From positions 54,517 to 118,516 of the forward strand of contig JAXGZS010000007.1 in NCBI GenBank assembly GCA_040776805.1: DNA of 64,000 nt. Direction: 5' to 3'. Shown here in pieces: positions 49,927 to 57,763 of the stretch. The notes beneath the pieces were generated by a model. The model saw nothing but the letters and a program-made list of their open reading frames with translations, did no database searches and was not told where the DNA came from. The position numbers and the translations under genes are program-made. Position 1 is the stretch's first letter, and each line of letters opens with the position of its first letter. Source of the DNA: UBA7702 sp040776805. GTDB taxonomy: Bacteria > Bacillota > Dehalobacteriia > UBA7702.

Positions 49927-51954
49927 ATGGCGATCGTATTGGGCATTGATACCGGCGGCACCTATACCGACGGTGTGATTTTGAACAGAGAAACCAAGGA
50001 GATCTTAGCGTCCACAAAGGCGCTGACCACCCATGAAAATCTTATTGAGGGCATTTCCAACACCATTCGGCAGCTTTCCTGGGACGATCTTACGTCCGTT
50101 GATTACGTGGCGCTCTCCACAACGTTGGCCACCAACGCCATCGTGGAGCATAAAGGCTGCCGCGTCGGTTTGCTGATCCTCGGTTACGACCAGGAGCAGC
50201 CTTTGCCCCCTTGTGAGTGGGTGCTGATTCCCGGCGCTATGGATCTCGCCGGCAGGGAAATCGAAGGGGTTGATCTCGAAAAAGCCAAGGCCGCGGTGGA
50301 ATCCTTTCGCGGTAAGGTCGATGCCATTGCCATCTCCGGAATCTTCAGCGTCCGCAATCCGGATCATGAGAACGCGGTGAAGGCCGCCATCGCCGATATC
50401 CTCCATGTGCCGGTGGTGATGGCCCATGAACTAACGGGAACTTTGGGCGTCTACGAACGGACCAATACCGCCGTTTTGAACGCGAAGCTGATTTCCGTCA
50501 TCGAGGAACTCATCGACGCCGTCAAAGCGGTGCTGGAAGAACGGAATATCCAGGCGCCGCTGATGATCGTCAAGGGCGACGGCAGTCTGATGAATGAAAC
50601 CGTGGCCCGCGAACGGCCCATTGAAACGATTTTATCCGGTCCCGCCGCCAGCATCATCGGAGCGACCTATCTCAACGATATCAACGACGGTCTTGTCCTC
50701 GATATGGGCGGCACTACCTCGGATCTGGCGCTTTTGAGTAACGGTAAACCCTGCTTGAGCAGGGAAGGCGCCGACGTGGGGGGCTGGCGCACCCGAGTTT
50801 CCGCCGTCAACGCCTACACCTTCGGCCTCGGCGGCGACAGCCATATTCGCTATAACACCGATAGCGGCGCCCTCTCCATCGGCCCCAGAAGAAGCTGGCC
50901 GGTTTCCCTGATCGCCCGGAACTATCCCTACTATAAAGACGAGCTGAAAGCAAGAAAGTGGAAAGCCCTCGGCCTTGTTCATTTCAGCGCCGTTGACGGC
51001 TTGATCCTTCTGCGTCAGCCCGAGGAGTCCCTGGAACTGACAGATTGTCAGCAGCAGATCATCGCCGTCCTCGCCGACGGTCCCCATACCATGGTGGAGA
51101 TCGGCCGGCGTATCGCCATTGATCCCAACTTCTTTTATATTGACCGGCTGGTAGAATACGGTATCCTCGGCATTGTGGGCTTCACCCCCAGCGATATACT
51201 CTGCGCCAAAGGCATTTATGAAGCCGGCGACCGGGAAGCGGCGGAACTCGCCGCCTTCATCATTGCCCACCACAGGGGCATGACGGAAGACGCTTTCTTC
51301 GATAAGTGCTTTGCGATGATCGAAGAAAAGCTCTGTCGTTACGCCCTTACCTGCATCCTCGACCGCAGCGAAATCAAGTTCAGCACAGAAGATCCCGTGG
51401 CCCACTACCTTTTCCGCAACGCCCTTAGCAGATTGCCCGAAGATTATCTCGACGTTGCGTTCAAACTGAAGATTCCCCTGGTGGGTATCGGCGCCCCCAT
51501 CGCCGCCTGGCTGCCGTCGGCGGCGGGGAAATTAGGCGGCGAAGCGATGATTTCCGCGCATCACGGCGTGGCCAACGCCATCGGCGCCGCGGCAGGGAAG
51601 GTGATGACGATTCTCTCCCTTTCCATTCTCAGTAAGCGCGGCGAGTATCTGATGATTTTCTCCCCTTGGGGCAGAAGGGATTTTTTCCCGGAGCAAGATC
51701 CCGCTACCGACGAACCCCTTTCTTATGATCAGGTCATTGAAATGGCGGTGGCCTCGGCGACGGAAGATGGGGTTGCCCGCATTAAGGAAAATATGTCCCT
51801 CCAGGGCATTGAAGATTATCAAGTTTTGGTGGAGCGGAAAGACTCCAAAGTCTCCGATGCTTACAGCGATAACATCAAAATCCATATTGAAACAAAACTT
51901 GACATTGTTGCCGTCGGCCTTCCCGTTTGGACCGAAGAGAACCAAAATGCTTAA
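49927..51954 (+). CDS. Hydantoinase/oxoprolinase-family (ASKHA) ATPase
   Basis: This 675-residue protein has an N-terminal hydantoinase A-type domain with the phosphate loop GIDTGGTYTDGVILN, TTLATNAIVEHKGCRVG and the adjacent half EGDGS-like VKGDGSLM, TILSGPAASIIGA and the second phosphate motif DMGGTTSDLALL, followed by a domain of about 250 residues. That part has a winged-helix-like stretch (ILADGPHTMVEIGRRI-type) and YLDVAFKLKIPLVGIGAP. The ASKHA fold includes ATP-driven activators of B12 proteins (RACo) as well as amidohydrolases. No 2Fe-2S domain is present. TAAGGAGG precedes the ATG. It leads an operon with DUF1638 and two MetH-activation proteins, which favours corrinoid reactivation over hydantoin cleavage, but this is inference. 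Confidence 0.82.
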   Translation: MAIVLGIDTGGTYTDGVILNRETKEILASTKALTTHENLIEGISNTIRQLSWDDLTSVDYVALSTTLATNAIVEHKGCRVGLLILGYDQEQPLPPCEWVLIPGAMDLAGREIEGVDLEKAKAAVESFRGKVDAIAISGIFSVRNPDHENAVKAAIADILHVPVVMAHELTGTLGVYERTNTAVLNAKLISVIEELIDAVKAVLEERNIQAPLMIVKGDGSLMNETVARERPIETILSGPAASIIGATYLNDINDGLVLDMGGTTSDLALLSNGKPCLSREGADVGGWRTRVSAVNAYTFGLGGDSHIRYNTDSGALSIGPRRSWPVSLIARNYPYYKDELKARKWKALGLVHFSAVDGLILLRQPEESLELTDCQQQIIAVLADGPHTMVEIGRRIAIDPNFFYIDRLVEYGILGIVGFTPSDILCAKGIYEAGDREAAELAAFIIAHHRGMTEDAFFDKCFAMIEEKLCRYALTCILDRSEIKFSTEDPVAHYLFRNALSRLPEDYLDVAFKLKIPLVGIGAPIAAWLPSAAGKLGGEAMISAHHGVANAIGAAAGKVMTILSLSILSKRGEYLMIFSPWGRRDFFPEQDPATDEPLSYDQVIEMAVASATEDGVARIKENMSLQGIEDYQVLVERKDSKVSDAYSDNIKIHIETKLDIVAVGLPVWTEENQNA

Positions 51955-51969
51955 AAAAGAGGTGCTATC

Positions 51970-52632
51970 ATGAACGAAAATAAAAAATATATGATGATCG
52001 CCTGCCAAAATCTTCAGGATGAAATTCGCAGCGTCATGCAGGAAGCGGATTTGGATTATCCTGTCCTCTATCTGGCCGCCGGGACCCACGATACCCCGGA
52101 TAAAATGAGGGCGACGCTCCAGGCCGTAATCGACAGCCTCTCCGGCATCGACTATCTGATCCTGCCCATGGGCCGCTGCGGTAACGCTACCGTGGGCCTG
52201 AAAGCGGAACGCTTCTCTCTGGTCTTGCCGAAATGTGAGGATTGTATCAATTTGGTGCTTTCAGAAGATTCCCTCAAAGTTTATCGTCCCAAAGGAACGT
52301 TTTTCTTTACCGACGGCTGGCTGCGGAGCGTCTTCTCGGCAGACAGGGAGTATGCCAGAACCACGGAAAAATACGGCAAGGAACAGAGCGATATGGTGAT
52401 GAACATGATCTACGGCGGCTATCAGCATTTCGCCCTTCTCGATACGGGGCTCTATAACCTGGATCGCGCCAGAAACCAGCTGGAACCATTGGCCAAGGTG
52501 GTTTCTGTGGATTTTCCGATCATCCCCTCGCCTTACGGGGTTTTGAAAAAAATGGTCAGACTGGAGTTTGACGACGACAACTTCGTTGTGGTGCCGCCGG
52601 GCAAAACGGTAAACGAGGATATGCTGGAGTGA
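51970..52632 (+). CDS. DUF1638-family protein
   Basis: This 220-residue cytoplasmic protein matches the DUF1638 family, known mainly from genomes with methylamine methyltransferases. Features are MMIACQNLQDEIRSVM, LDYPVLYLAAGTHDTPDKM, YLILPMGRCGNATVGL and LPKCEDCINLVL, with a cysteine pair, then FFTDGWLR and FALLDTGLYNL. No catalytic motif is established. It lies 15 bases after the ATPase gene with GAGGTG before the ATG. Its repeated association with methylamine genes suggests a role in handling the corrinoid protein or its cofactor. Confidence 0.8.
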   Translation: MNENKKYMMIACQNLQDEIRSVMQEADLDYPVLYLAAGTHDTPDKMRATLQAVIDSLSGIDYLILPMGRCGNATVGLKAERFSLVLPKCEDCINLVLSEDSLKVYRPKGTFFFTDGWLRSVFSADREYARTTEKYGKEQSDMVMNMIYGGYQHFALLDTGLYNLDRARNQLEPLAKVVSVDFPIIPSPYGVLKKMVRLEFDDDNFVVVPPGKTVNEDMLE

Positions 52633-52704
52633 TTGAGGACTGATTTGGGGAGGTCGCAAAAAACCGGCGCCCTGTCCCCGGCTTTTTGGAAGGAGGCAAA
52701 ACCC

Positions 52705-53394
52705 ATGGAATTCACGATGATTACCGAATATGAACAGGCTTTTGATGAAAAGGATATTTTGCAGCGCTTGGGAATGCCTGCGGATCATGGTTTCGGAGAA
52801 AATATCCGAGAACTGCTAAAAAAGACAAAGGCCATTGCCAAACCGAAGGCGATCTTTGCCGTCTGTCCCATTGAAGAGCGGACGAACCATACTGTGACCG
52901 CTGGCGGCCAGGTGTTTCGCAGTACGACCCTGGCCAAAAAGCTCCGTGATGTGGAGGTGGTTTATCCCTACATCAACACTTGCGGCAAGGAATTGGCGGA
53001 TTACGGCAAAACCCTCACGGATATGGTGGATCAATTCGCCTTTGATACGATCATGGAATACTACCGGCGGCAAATCGATGTTTCTCTTAACAGCGTTCTC
53101 GCCGACTTGGTACCGGAAAAGAAAGTGGTTTCCGCATCCAATCCCGGTTCCTTGGTGGGTTGGCCCATCAACGAACAGCGGGCGATCTTCGATTTTTTCG
53201 GCGAACATGCCGACGAGGTCGGCGTTACCCTTAATGAAAATTTTTTGATGTTTCCGGTGAAAAGCGTCGCCGGTCTCAAGTTCGGCACCGAGGGCAGCTA
53301 TCACGATTGCGAAATCTGCCAGCGTTCCAATTGCCCCGACCGCAAGGCGGCCTTTAACATGAAGGCCTATTTGGAGGCGACGGATGATCACTGA
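52705..53394 (+). CDS. MetH activation-domain-like protein 1
   Basis: This 229-residue protein resembles the stand-alone S-adenosylmethionine-binding activation domain of B12-dependent methionine synthase, which supports reductive remethylation of cob(II)alamin. It contains EVVYPYINTCGKELADYG, FAFDTIMEYYRRQ and SASNPGSLVGWPINEQ. It ends in the cysteine motif C-x2-C-x4-C (DCEICQRSNC). No MetH catalytic module is attached. GGAAGGAGGC precedes the ATG at 52705. A paralogue of identical length follows. In this operon it probably reactivates the methylamine corrinoid protein. Confidence 0.82.
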   Translation: MEFTMITEYEQAFDEKDILQRLGMPADHGFGENIRELLKKTKAIAKPKAIFAVCPIEERTNHTVTAGGQVFRSTTLAKKLRDVEVVYPYINTCGKELADYGKTLTDMVDQFAFDTIMEYYRRQIDVSLNSVLADLVPEKKVVSASNPGSLVGWPINEQRAIFDFFGEHADEVGVTLNENFLMFPVKSVAGLKFGTEGSYHDCEICQRSNCPDRKAAFNMKAYLEATDDH

Positions 53395-53433
53395 GGCCAT
53401 CTTATCTCAAGCCAAAGAAAGGAACCGGTTTTC

Positions 53434-54123
53434 GTGAAAACAACGCTGATCGATGATTATGAACTTGCCTTTGACGAGCAGGATATATTGAAACGTCTCG
53501 GTATGCCCGCGGACCACGTTTTCGGTAAAAGCATCAGGAAGCTTCTGCATGAAACGGCATCCATCGCCAAACCGAAGGCTCTTTTCATGGAATACCCGGT
53601 GGTTGCCGTAACGGAATACAGCGTTGCCGTAGGCGGCGTTGTTTTTGCCAGCGTCGCCTTGGCCAAAAACTTGAAACAGGCCGAGGTGGTTTATCCCTAT
53701 GTCTGTACCTGCGGCCAGGAATTGGCGGCCTATGCCAAGACGCTTACGGATATGATTGATAAATTCGCCTTTGACGCCATCATGGAGTTTTACGAAAAAC
53801 AGATCGATCTGTCTTTGAACGGAAGACTCATCAATCTTCTCCCCGAAGGTTATGTGATTTCCCGCTCGGATCCGGGAGCGCTGCCCGGCTGGCCCATTCA
53901 GGAGCAAAAAAAGCTCTTTGCCCTTTTTGGTGAGAACGCCGCCAAAATCGGCGTGGAATTAAGCGATAACTATCTGATGTCGCCGCTAAAAACAGTTTCC
54001 GGCATCAAATACGCCGCCAAAGAGGCCTGTCACGATTGCATCTACTGCCAGCGGGAAAACTGCTCCCACCGCAAAGCGCCTTACGATGAAAAAGCCTATT
54101 TTGCAACCTTGCAGCGGGAGTGA
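53434..54123 (+). CDS. MetH activation-domain-like protein 2
   Basis: This 229-residue paralogue of the preceding gene is the same length and starts at a GTG (53434) with GAAAGGAACC upstream. Shared motifs are DEQDILKRLGMPADHVFG, EVVYPYVCTCGQELAAY, SRSDPGALPGWPIQEQ and the C-terminal cysteine cluster DCIYCQRENC. Two divergent copies side by side may form a heterodimer or serve two corrinoid proteins. It is the last gene of the operon; a terminator follows at 54144. Confidence 0.82.
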   Translation: MKTTLIDDYELAFDEQDILKRLGMPADHVFGKSIRKLLHETASIAKPKALFMEYPVVAVTEYSVAVGGVVFASVALAKNLKQAEVVYPYVCTCGQELAAYAKTLTDMIDKFAFDAIMEFYEKQIDLSLNGRLINLLPEGYVISRSDPGALPGWPIQEQKKLFALFGENAAKIGVELSDNYLMSPLKTVSGIKYAAKEACHDCIYCQRENCSHRKAPYDEKAYFATLQRE

Positions 54124-54143
54124 AATTTAACACAGCCGCATTC

Positions 54144-54182
54144 AAACCCATGCCCACCGTTGCGGAAGGTATGGGTTTTTTT
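54144..54182 (+). terminator. Terminator of the ATPase/MetH-activation operon
   Basis: AAACCCAT (54144-54151) pairs with ATGGGTTT (54171-54178), followed by T residues. Confidence 0.8.
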
Positions 54183-54269
54183 GATGCTGGACGGCGCTGA
54201 TGGCTTATGGTAAACTGTACATATTATTGAACCCCTTGGTTTTGGGAGACGCTTTCACGGTCCGGAAGA

Positions 54270-54323
54270 TTGCGTCATTTTGCGTTCTTTGCGTTTTTTT
54301 ACCAAATTGTGCGGTTTTTTGCT
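54270..54323. promoter_or_regulatory. TTGCG repeats at ten-base spacing upstream of activator gene 3
   Basis: TGCG or TGCT cores start at 54271, 54281, 54290, 54310 and 54320, i.e. nearly exactly on one face of the helix with one position skipped. The cluster lies 78-127 bases upstream of the -24 element at 54398. Confidence 0.6.
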
Positions 54324-54397
54324 CCCGTCTCGCGTCTTCGCCATTGCGAAGATGGATTTGTACAGGGGATAAGGCGGAGTTTACTTTTTTGCGTTTT

Positions 54398-54413
54398 TGG
54401 TATAAATTTTGCA
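54398..54413 (+). promoter_or_regulatory. Sigma-54 promoter of activator gene 3
   Basis: TGGTAT (54398-54403), five bases, TTGCA (54409-54413), 45 bases before the ATG at 54459. It deviates at two -24 positions but keeps GG and TTGCA. Confidence 0.75.
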
Positions 54414-54458
54414 TTTATATCAAGGCATAAGCCAATGGCGTTTTCGAGGAGGTATCCG

Positions 54459-55904
54459 ATGGACTTTTTACACCAATTTTTCTTTTCCGACCGCATCTAC
54501 TTTGATGCCTTTGATAAGTTGAAGGAGGCGGTCTATGTCTGCGATACCGAGGGGAACCTGGTCTATTTCAACAAGGTCGCCGAGGATCTCGACGGCTACC
54601 TGTTAAAGGACGTCAAAGGCAAATCCACCCATGAACTGTACGGTCTCGACGAAACCACGAGCCCGATGTTGAAGGCCCTCTATACGGAACGCCCCATCTA
54701 CAATCAGAAATTCACCTACTATGTTAACGACCGGGAGATCGTCCAAATCTGCAATGCCGCCCCGTTTTACTATGAAGGGGAGCTTATCGGCGCCTATACG
54801 ATTCAGCGGGATGAAACGCCGATGAAAGAGATCATTGAGAAAAACATTTCCCTCCAATGGGAGGTGGCCCGCCATAGAGGAAAAAACGCCGGCAACGGCG
54901 AGAGCCTCCATCATATCATCGGCCAAAGTGAGGTTTTTTTGAAATGCAAAGAAAGGGCCCTGCAGGCCGCTGCCGGCGATTCTTCGGTAATGCTGGTGGG
55001 GGATACCGGCAGCGGTAAGGAACTTTTTGCCCGGGCCATCCACGATCAAAGCCGGCGGGCAAAACACCCCTTTTTAGCTTTAAACTGCGCGGCGATTCCC
55101 GAAAGCCTGATTGAGGGCATCCTCTTTGGTACCGCCAAAGGCGTTTATACCGGCGCCGTGGAGCGGGAAGGCTTGCTTTCTCAGGCCGACGGCGGCACTA
55201 TTTTTCTCGATGAAATCAACTCCATGCCCCTATCTTCCCAAGCCAAGCTTTTGCGGGTATTGGAGGATCGGAGTGTCCATAAGTTGGGCAGCGCCAAGGA
55301 GAAGAACATCAATGTACGGATCATCAGCAGCTGCAACGAGCGGCCCCGGGCGGCGGTGGACCGCGGCGCCCTTAGGGCGGACCTCTTTTACCGCCTCTCG
55401 GTGGTGCATATTGTGATTCCGCCCCTGAAAGACCGCAAAGGAGATGTTCCGCTATTGATCGCCTATTTTCTCCGCCGTTACAATCAGCGCTTCGGTAAAA
55501 CCGTCAGCGGCGTTAGCCCTAATGTGATGGCTTTCTTTTCCTCCTACCGCTGGCCCGGCAATGTGCGCCAGCTCAAAAACAGCATCGAATCCGCGGTGAA
55601 TTTTACCGAGGACGGTGAAAAAATTGAGTTTGCTGCCCTGCCCCAATATCTCTTTGAGACCAACGACACCCCGAAATTCCGCTACAAACAAAACCGCGCC
55701 ATGGAGCCGGAAGATGATCCCGGCGAAGTCGCCCCGGAGCGTCCCGAGGATCGGAAGCGAATCCTGGATAAAATTCGGGACCAGGAAAAGCAGGAGATCA
55801 TCGAAGCGTTGCAGCAGACGAAAGGGAACCTTACAAGGGCCGCGGAACTTTTGGGGATGAGCCGCCAATCCCTCTCTTACCGGCTGAAAAAATACGGTTT
55901 ATAA
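54459..55904 (+). CDS. Sigma-54-dependent activator 3 (PAS, AAA+, Fis-type HTH)
   Basis: This 481-residue paralogue of activators 1 and 2 is closest to activator 2. The PAS-like domain has LKEAVYVCDTEGNLVYFNKV. The AAA+ domain has Walker A GDTGSGKE (about 181-188), GVYTGAVEREG, GGTIFLDEIN and RWPGNVRQLKNSIE. A charged linker precedes the HTH GNLTRAAELLGMSRQSL. CGAGGAGG precedes the ATG. Unlike activators 1 and 2 it has its own sigma-54 promoter and repeat cluster, so it may be self-activating or switched on by a paralogue. It lies immediately upstream of the second MttB-BCCT operon, its probable target. Confidence 0.88.
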   Translation: MDFLHQFFFSDRIYFDAFDKLKEAVYVCDTEGNLVYFNKVAEDLDGYLLKDVKGKSTHELYGLDETTSPMLKALYTERPIYNQKFTYYVNDREIVQICNAAPFYYEGELIGAYTIQRDETPMKEIIEKNISLQWEVARHRGKNAGNGESLHHIIGQSEVFLKCKERALQAAAGDSSVMLVGDTGSGKELFARAIHDQSRRAKHPFLALNCAAIPESLIEGILFGTAKGVYTGAVEREGLLSQADGGTIFLDEINSMPLSSQAKLLRVLEDRSVHKLGSAKEKNINVRIISSCNERPRAAVDRGALRADLFYRLSVVHIVIPPLKDRKGDVPLLIAYFLRRYNQRFGKTVSGVSPNVMAFFSSYRWPGNVRQLKNSIESAVNFTEDGEKIEFAALPQYLFETNDTPKFRYKQNRAMEPEDDPGEVAPERPEDRKRILDKIRDQEKQEIIEALQQTKGNLTRAAELLGMSRQSLSYRLKKYGL

Positions 55905-55962
55905 AATCAGAATGAGTTGATTTTCGTGTTATCGCTTTGTATACCGAAAATGATGTCTTCTC

Positions 55963-55998
55963 AAATGGCGCCTTCCGTGCAAGAGGGCGCCATTTTTG
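55963..55998 (+). terminator. Terminator after activator gene 3
   Basis: AAATGGCGCC (55963-55972) pairs with GGCGCCATTT (55986-55995), followed by T residues. Confidence 0.85.
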
Positions 55999-56082
55999 CG
56001 CTGTTTTATCGTTGCCGGGCCGGGTTTTCATTTCCATTGGCGATGGATCGGGGAGAAGGAAGGCAAGCGGCTCTTTTCTAAA

Positions 56083-56118
56083 TTTTGCGCTTATTGCGTT
56101 TTTTTGCGGAATGATGCA
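56083..56118. promoter_or_regulatory. Phased TTGCG repeats upstream of the second MttB operon
   Basis: TGCG starts at 56086, 56095 and 56105 and TGCA at 56115, spacings 9, 10 and 10, each after T residues. The array is 109-141 bases upstream of the -24 element at 56227. Confidence 0.65.
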
Positions 56119-56226
56119 AAACGTTCCCCTGCTTTTAGTCCGCATATTCTTTTTCAGAGGAGAATTTCCATAAAATAACGGTGTTATGCAGGGAAAACTG
56201 AAAAAATCTGTGCTTAGTCAAAATTT

Positions 56227-56242
56227 TGGCATCGAGTTTGCA
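56227..56242 (+). promoter_or_regulatory. Sigma-54 promoter of the second MttB-BCCT operon
   Basis: TGGCAT (56227-56232), five bases, TTGCA (56238-56242), 39 bases before the ATG at 56282. Confidence 0.85.
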
Positions 56243-56281
56243 ATTATTAGAGTCAGCTTATCATTATTTTGGAGGTGCAAA

Positions 56282-57691
56282 ATGCAACGTTATCAACTTT
56301 TAACACAAGCGGAAATCGAACAAATCCACGCCAATTCATTGCGGATTATGGAGCATGTAGGGGTTGTTTTCAGCTATGAACCCGCCAGAGATCTTTTGGC
56401 CAAGCATGGGGCTAAAGTGGAAGGCCATACGGTCTATTTTCCTCCGAAAATGGTGGAGGAAAAATTAAAGACGGTTCCTTCCTCCTTCACCCTCTATGGG
56501 AGAGATCCTGCGAAGAACGTGGAGATCACCTGCGAAAAAACAGCCTATGCCGGGCCTTACGGCGCTCCCTACGTCGTTGATCAAGACAACGGCCGCCGCA
56601 CCGGCAGTTTGGAGGATTTTAACAATATCGTCAAAATCGTCCATCAGCTTCAGAACATCGACATTCAGAGCCATATCTCCTGCGAACCCTGTGACGTCGA
56701 CGCCGATATCCGCCACAACGTCATGGTCTACAATACCTTGAAGTACAGCGACAAACCGCTGATGGGCAGCGTTCTCGGGTATGAAATCGCCAAAGAATCC
56801 ATCGAAATGGCGGCGCTGGTTTTCGGCGGTCTTGACGTCATCAAGGAAAAACCTGCCATCATCTCGATTCCCTGTACCCTGACGCCGCTGAGCTACGACG
56901 ATAAGATGGCCGGCGCCATCTTCGCCTATGCCGAAGCAGGTCAGCCCCAACTCGTCAACTCCCTCTCCATTGCCGGCGCCACCACTCCCGCCACTTTGGC
57001 CGGCCTTGTGTCTCTGCAAAACGCCGAAGTCCTGGCCGGCATCATCCTGGCCCAGTGTGTCAATCCCGGTACCCCCATCGTTTACTCGGCTTCCGGCTCC
57101 AATGCCGAAATGGCCACGGGTGCTCTCTCCATCGGCTCCCCGGAAGACGCTGTGGTTTCCTTGGTCAACGGTCAGTTGGCCAAGTTCTATCAGATTCCCT
57201 GCCGGATCAGCGGCGCCCTCTCCGACAGCAAGATGATGGATTCCCAGGCCGCCTATGAAGCCTCCATCACCTTGATGATGGCCCAGATGGCCGGCGGCAA
57301 CTTCATTCTCCACAGCGCCGGTATCATCGATACGTACAACCTGGTCTCCCTGGAAAAGCTTATTATCGACAATGAAATCATCGGCTACATCAAGCGCATC
57401 AACCAAGGCGTTACCATTAACGAAGATACCCTTGCTTACGATGTGATCAAAGAAGTTGGTCCTCAAGGGCAATTCCTCACCCACGAACATACCTTCAATC
57501 ACTTCAGAACAGAATTCTATCGGCCGACCTTAAGCAACCGGCAGAATATCCAACAGTGGAAAGCTGACGGTAGTCTGCCCATTGAAAAGGTTGCCAACGC
57601 TAAATGGAAACAGCTCCTCGCTGACTATGAAGAACCGACACTCCCCGCTGATGTGGAAGCGGATCTGAAGAAATACGTGGATGCCCACTAA
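56282..57691 (+). CDS. MttB-superfamily methyltransferase without pyrrolysine, 2
   Basis: This 469-residue homologue of the enzyme at 44993 has no in-frame stop. The Pyl-equivalent region appears as NFILHSAGIID (around residue 344). Shared features are AGPYGAPYVVDQ, SIAGATTPATLAGLVSLQNAE, VYSASGSNAEMATG and DNEIIGYI. It should transfer a methyl group from a quaternary amine to a corrinoid protein. GGAGGTG precedes the ATG; the frame upstream of it contains the sigma-54 promoter and is not coding. The protein differs enough from the first homologue to suggest a second substrate. BCCT3 and BCCT4 follow in the same operon. Confidence 0.88.
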   Translation: MQRYQLLTQAEIEQIHANSLRIMEHVGVVFSYEPARDLLAKHGAKVEGHTVYFPPKMVEEKLKTVPSSFTLYGRDPAKNVEITCEKTAYAGPYGAPYVVDQDNGRRTGSLEDFNNIVKIVHQLQNIDIQSHISCEPCDVDADIRHNVMVYNTLKYSDKPLMGSVLGYEIAKESIEMAALVFGGLDVIKEKPAIISIPCTLTPLSYDDKMAGAIFAYAEAGQPQLVNSLSIAGATTPATLAGLVSLQNAEVLAGIILAQCVNPGTPIVYSASGSNAEMATGALSIGSPEDAVVSLVNGQLAKFYQIPCRISGALSDSKMMDSQAAYEASITLMMAQMAGGNFILHSAGIIDTYNLVSLEKLIIDNEIIGYIKRINQGVTINEDTLAYDVIKEVGPQGQFLTHEHTFNHFRTEFYRPTLSNRQNIQQWKADGSLPIEKVANAKWKQLLADYEEPTLPADVEADLKKYVDAH

Positions 57692-57700
57692 TGAAAACTT

Positions 57701-57738
57701 GCGAAAGGGATCTTACACCTTTGAAAGGTTCCTTTCGC
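57701..57738 (+). other. Intercistronic hairpin between the second MttB-like gene and BCCT3
   Basis: GCGAAAGG (57701-57708) pairs with CCTTTCGC (57731-57738), with a wobble-paired inner extension. No T tract follows. Confidence 0.6.
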
Positions 57739-57763
57739 CTAAGTGATTACGGAGGTAGAAAAC

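Noticed and set aside
54270..54458. Upstream extension of activator 3
   Set aside because: It covers the repeat comb and the sigma-54 promoter; the ATG at 54459 has a strong ribosome-binding site.
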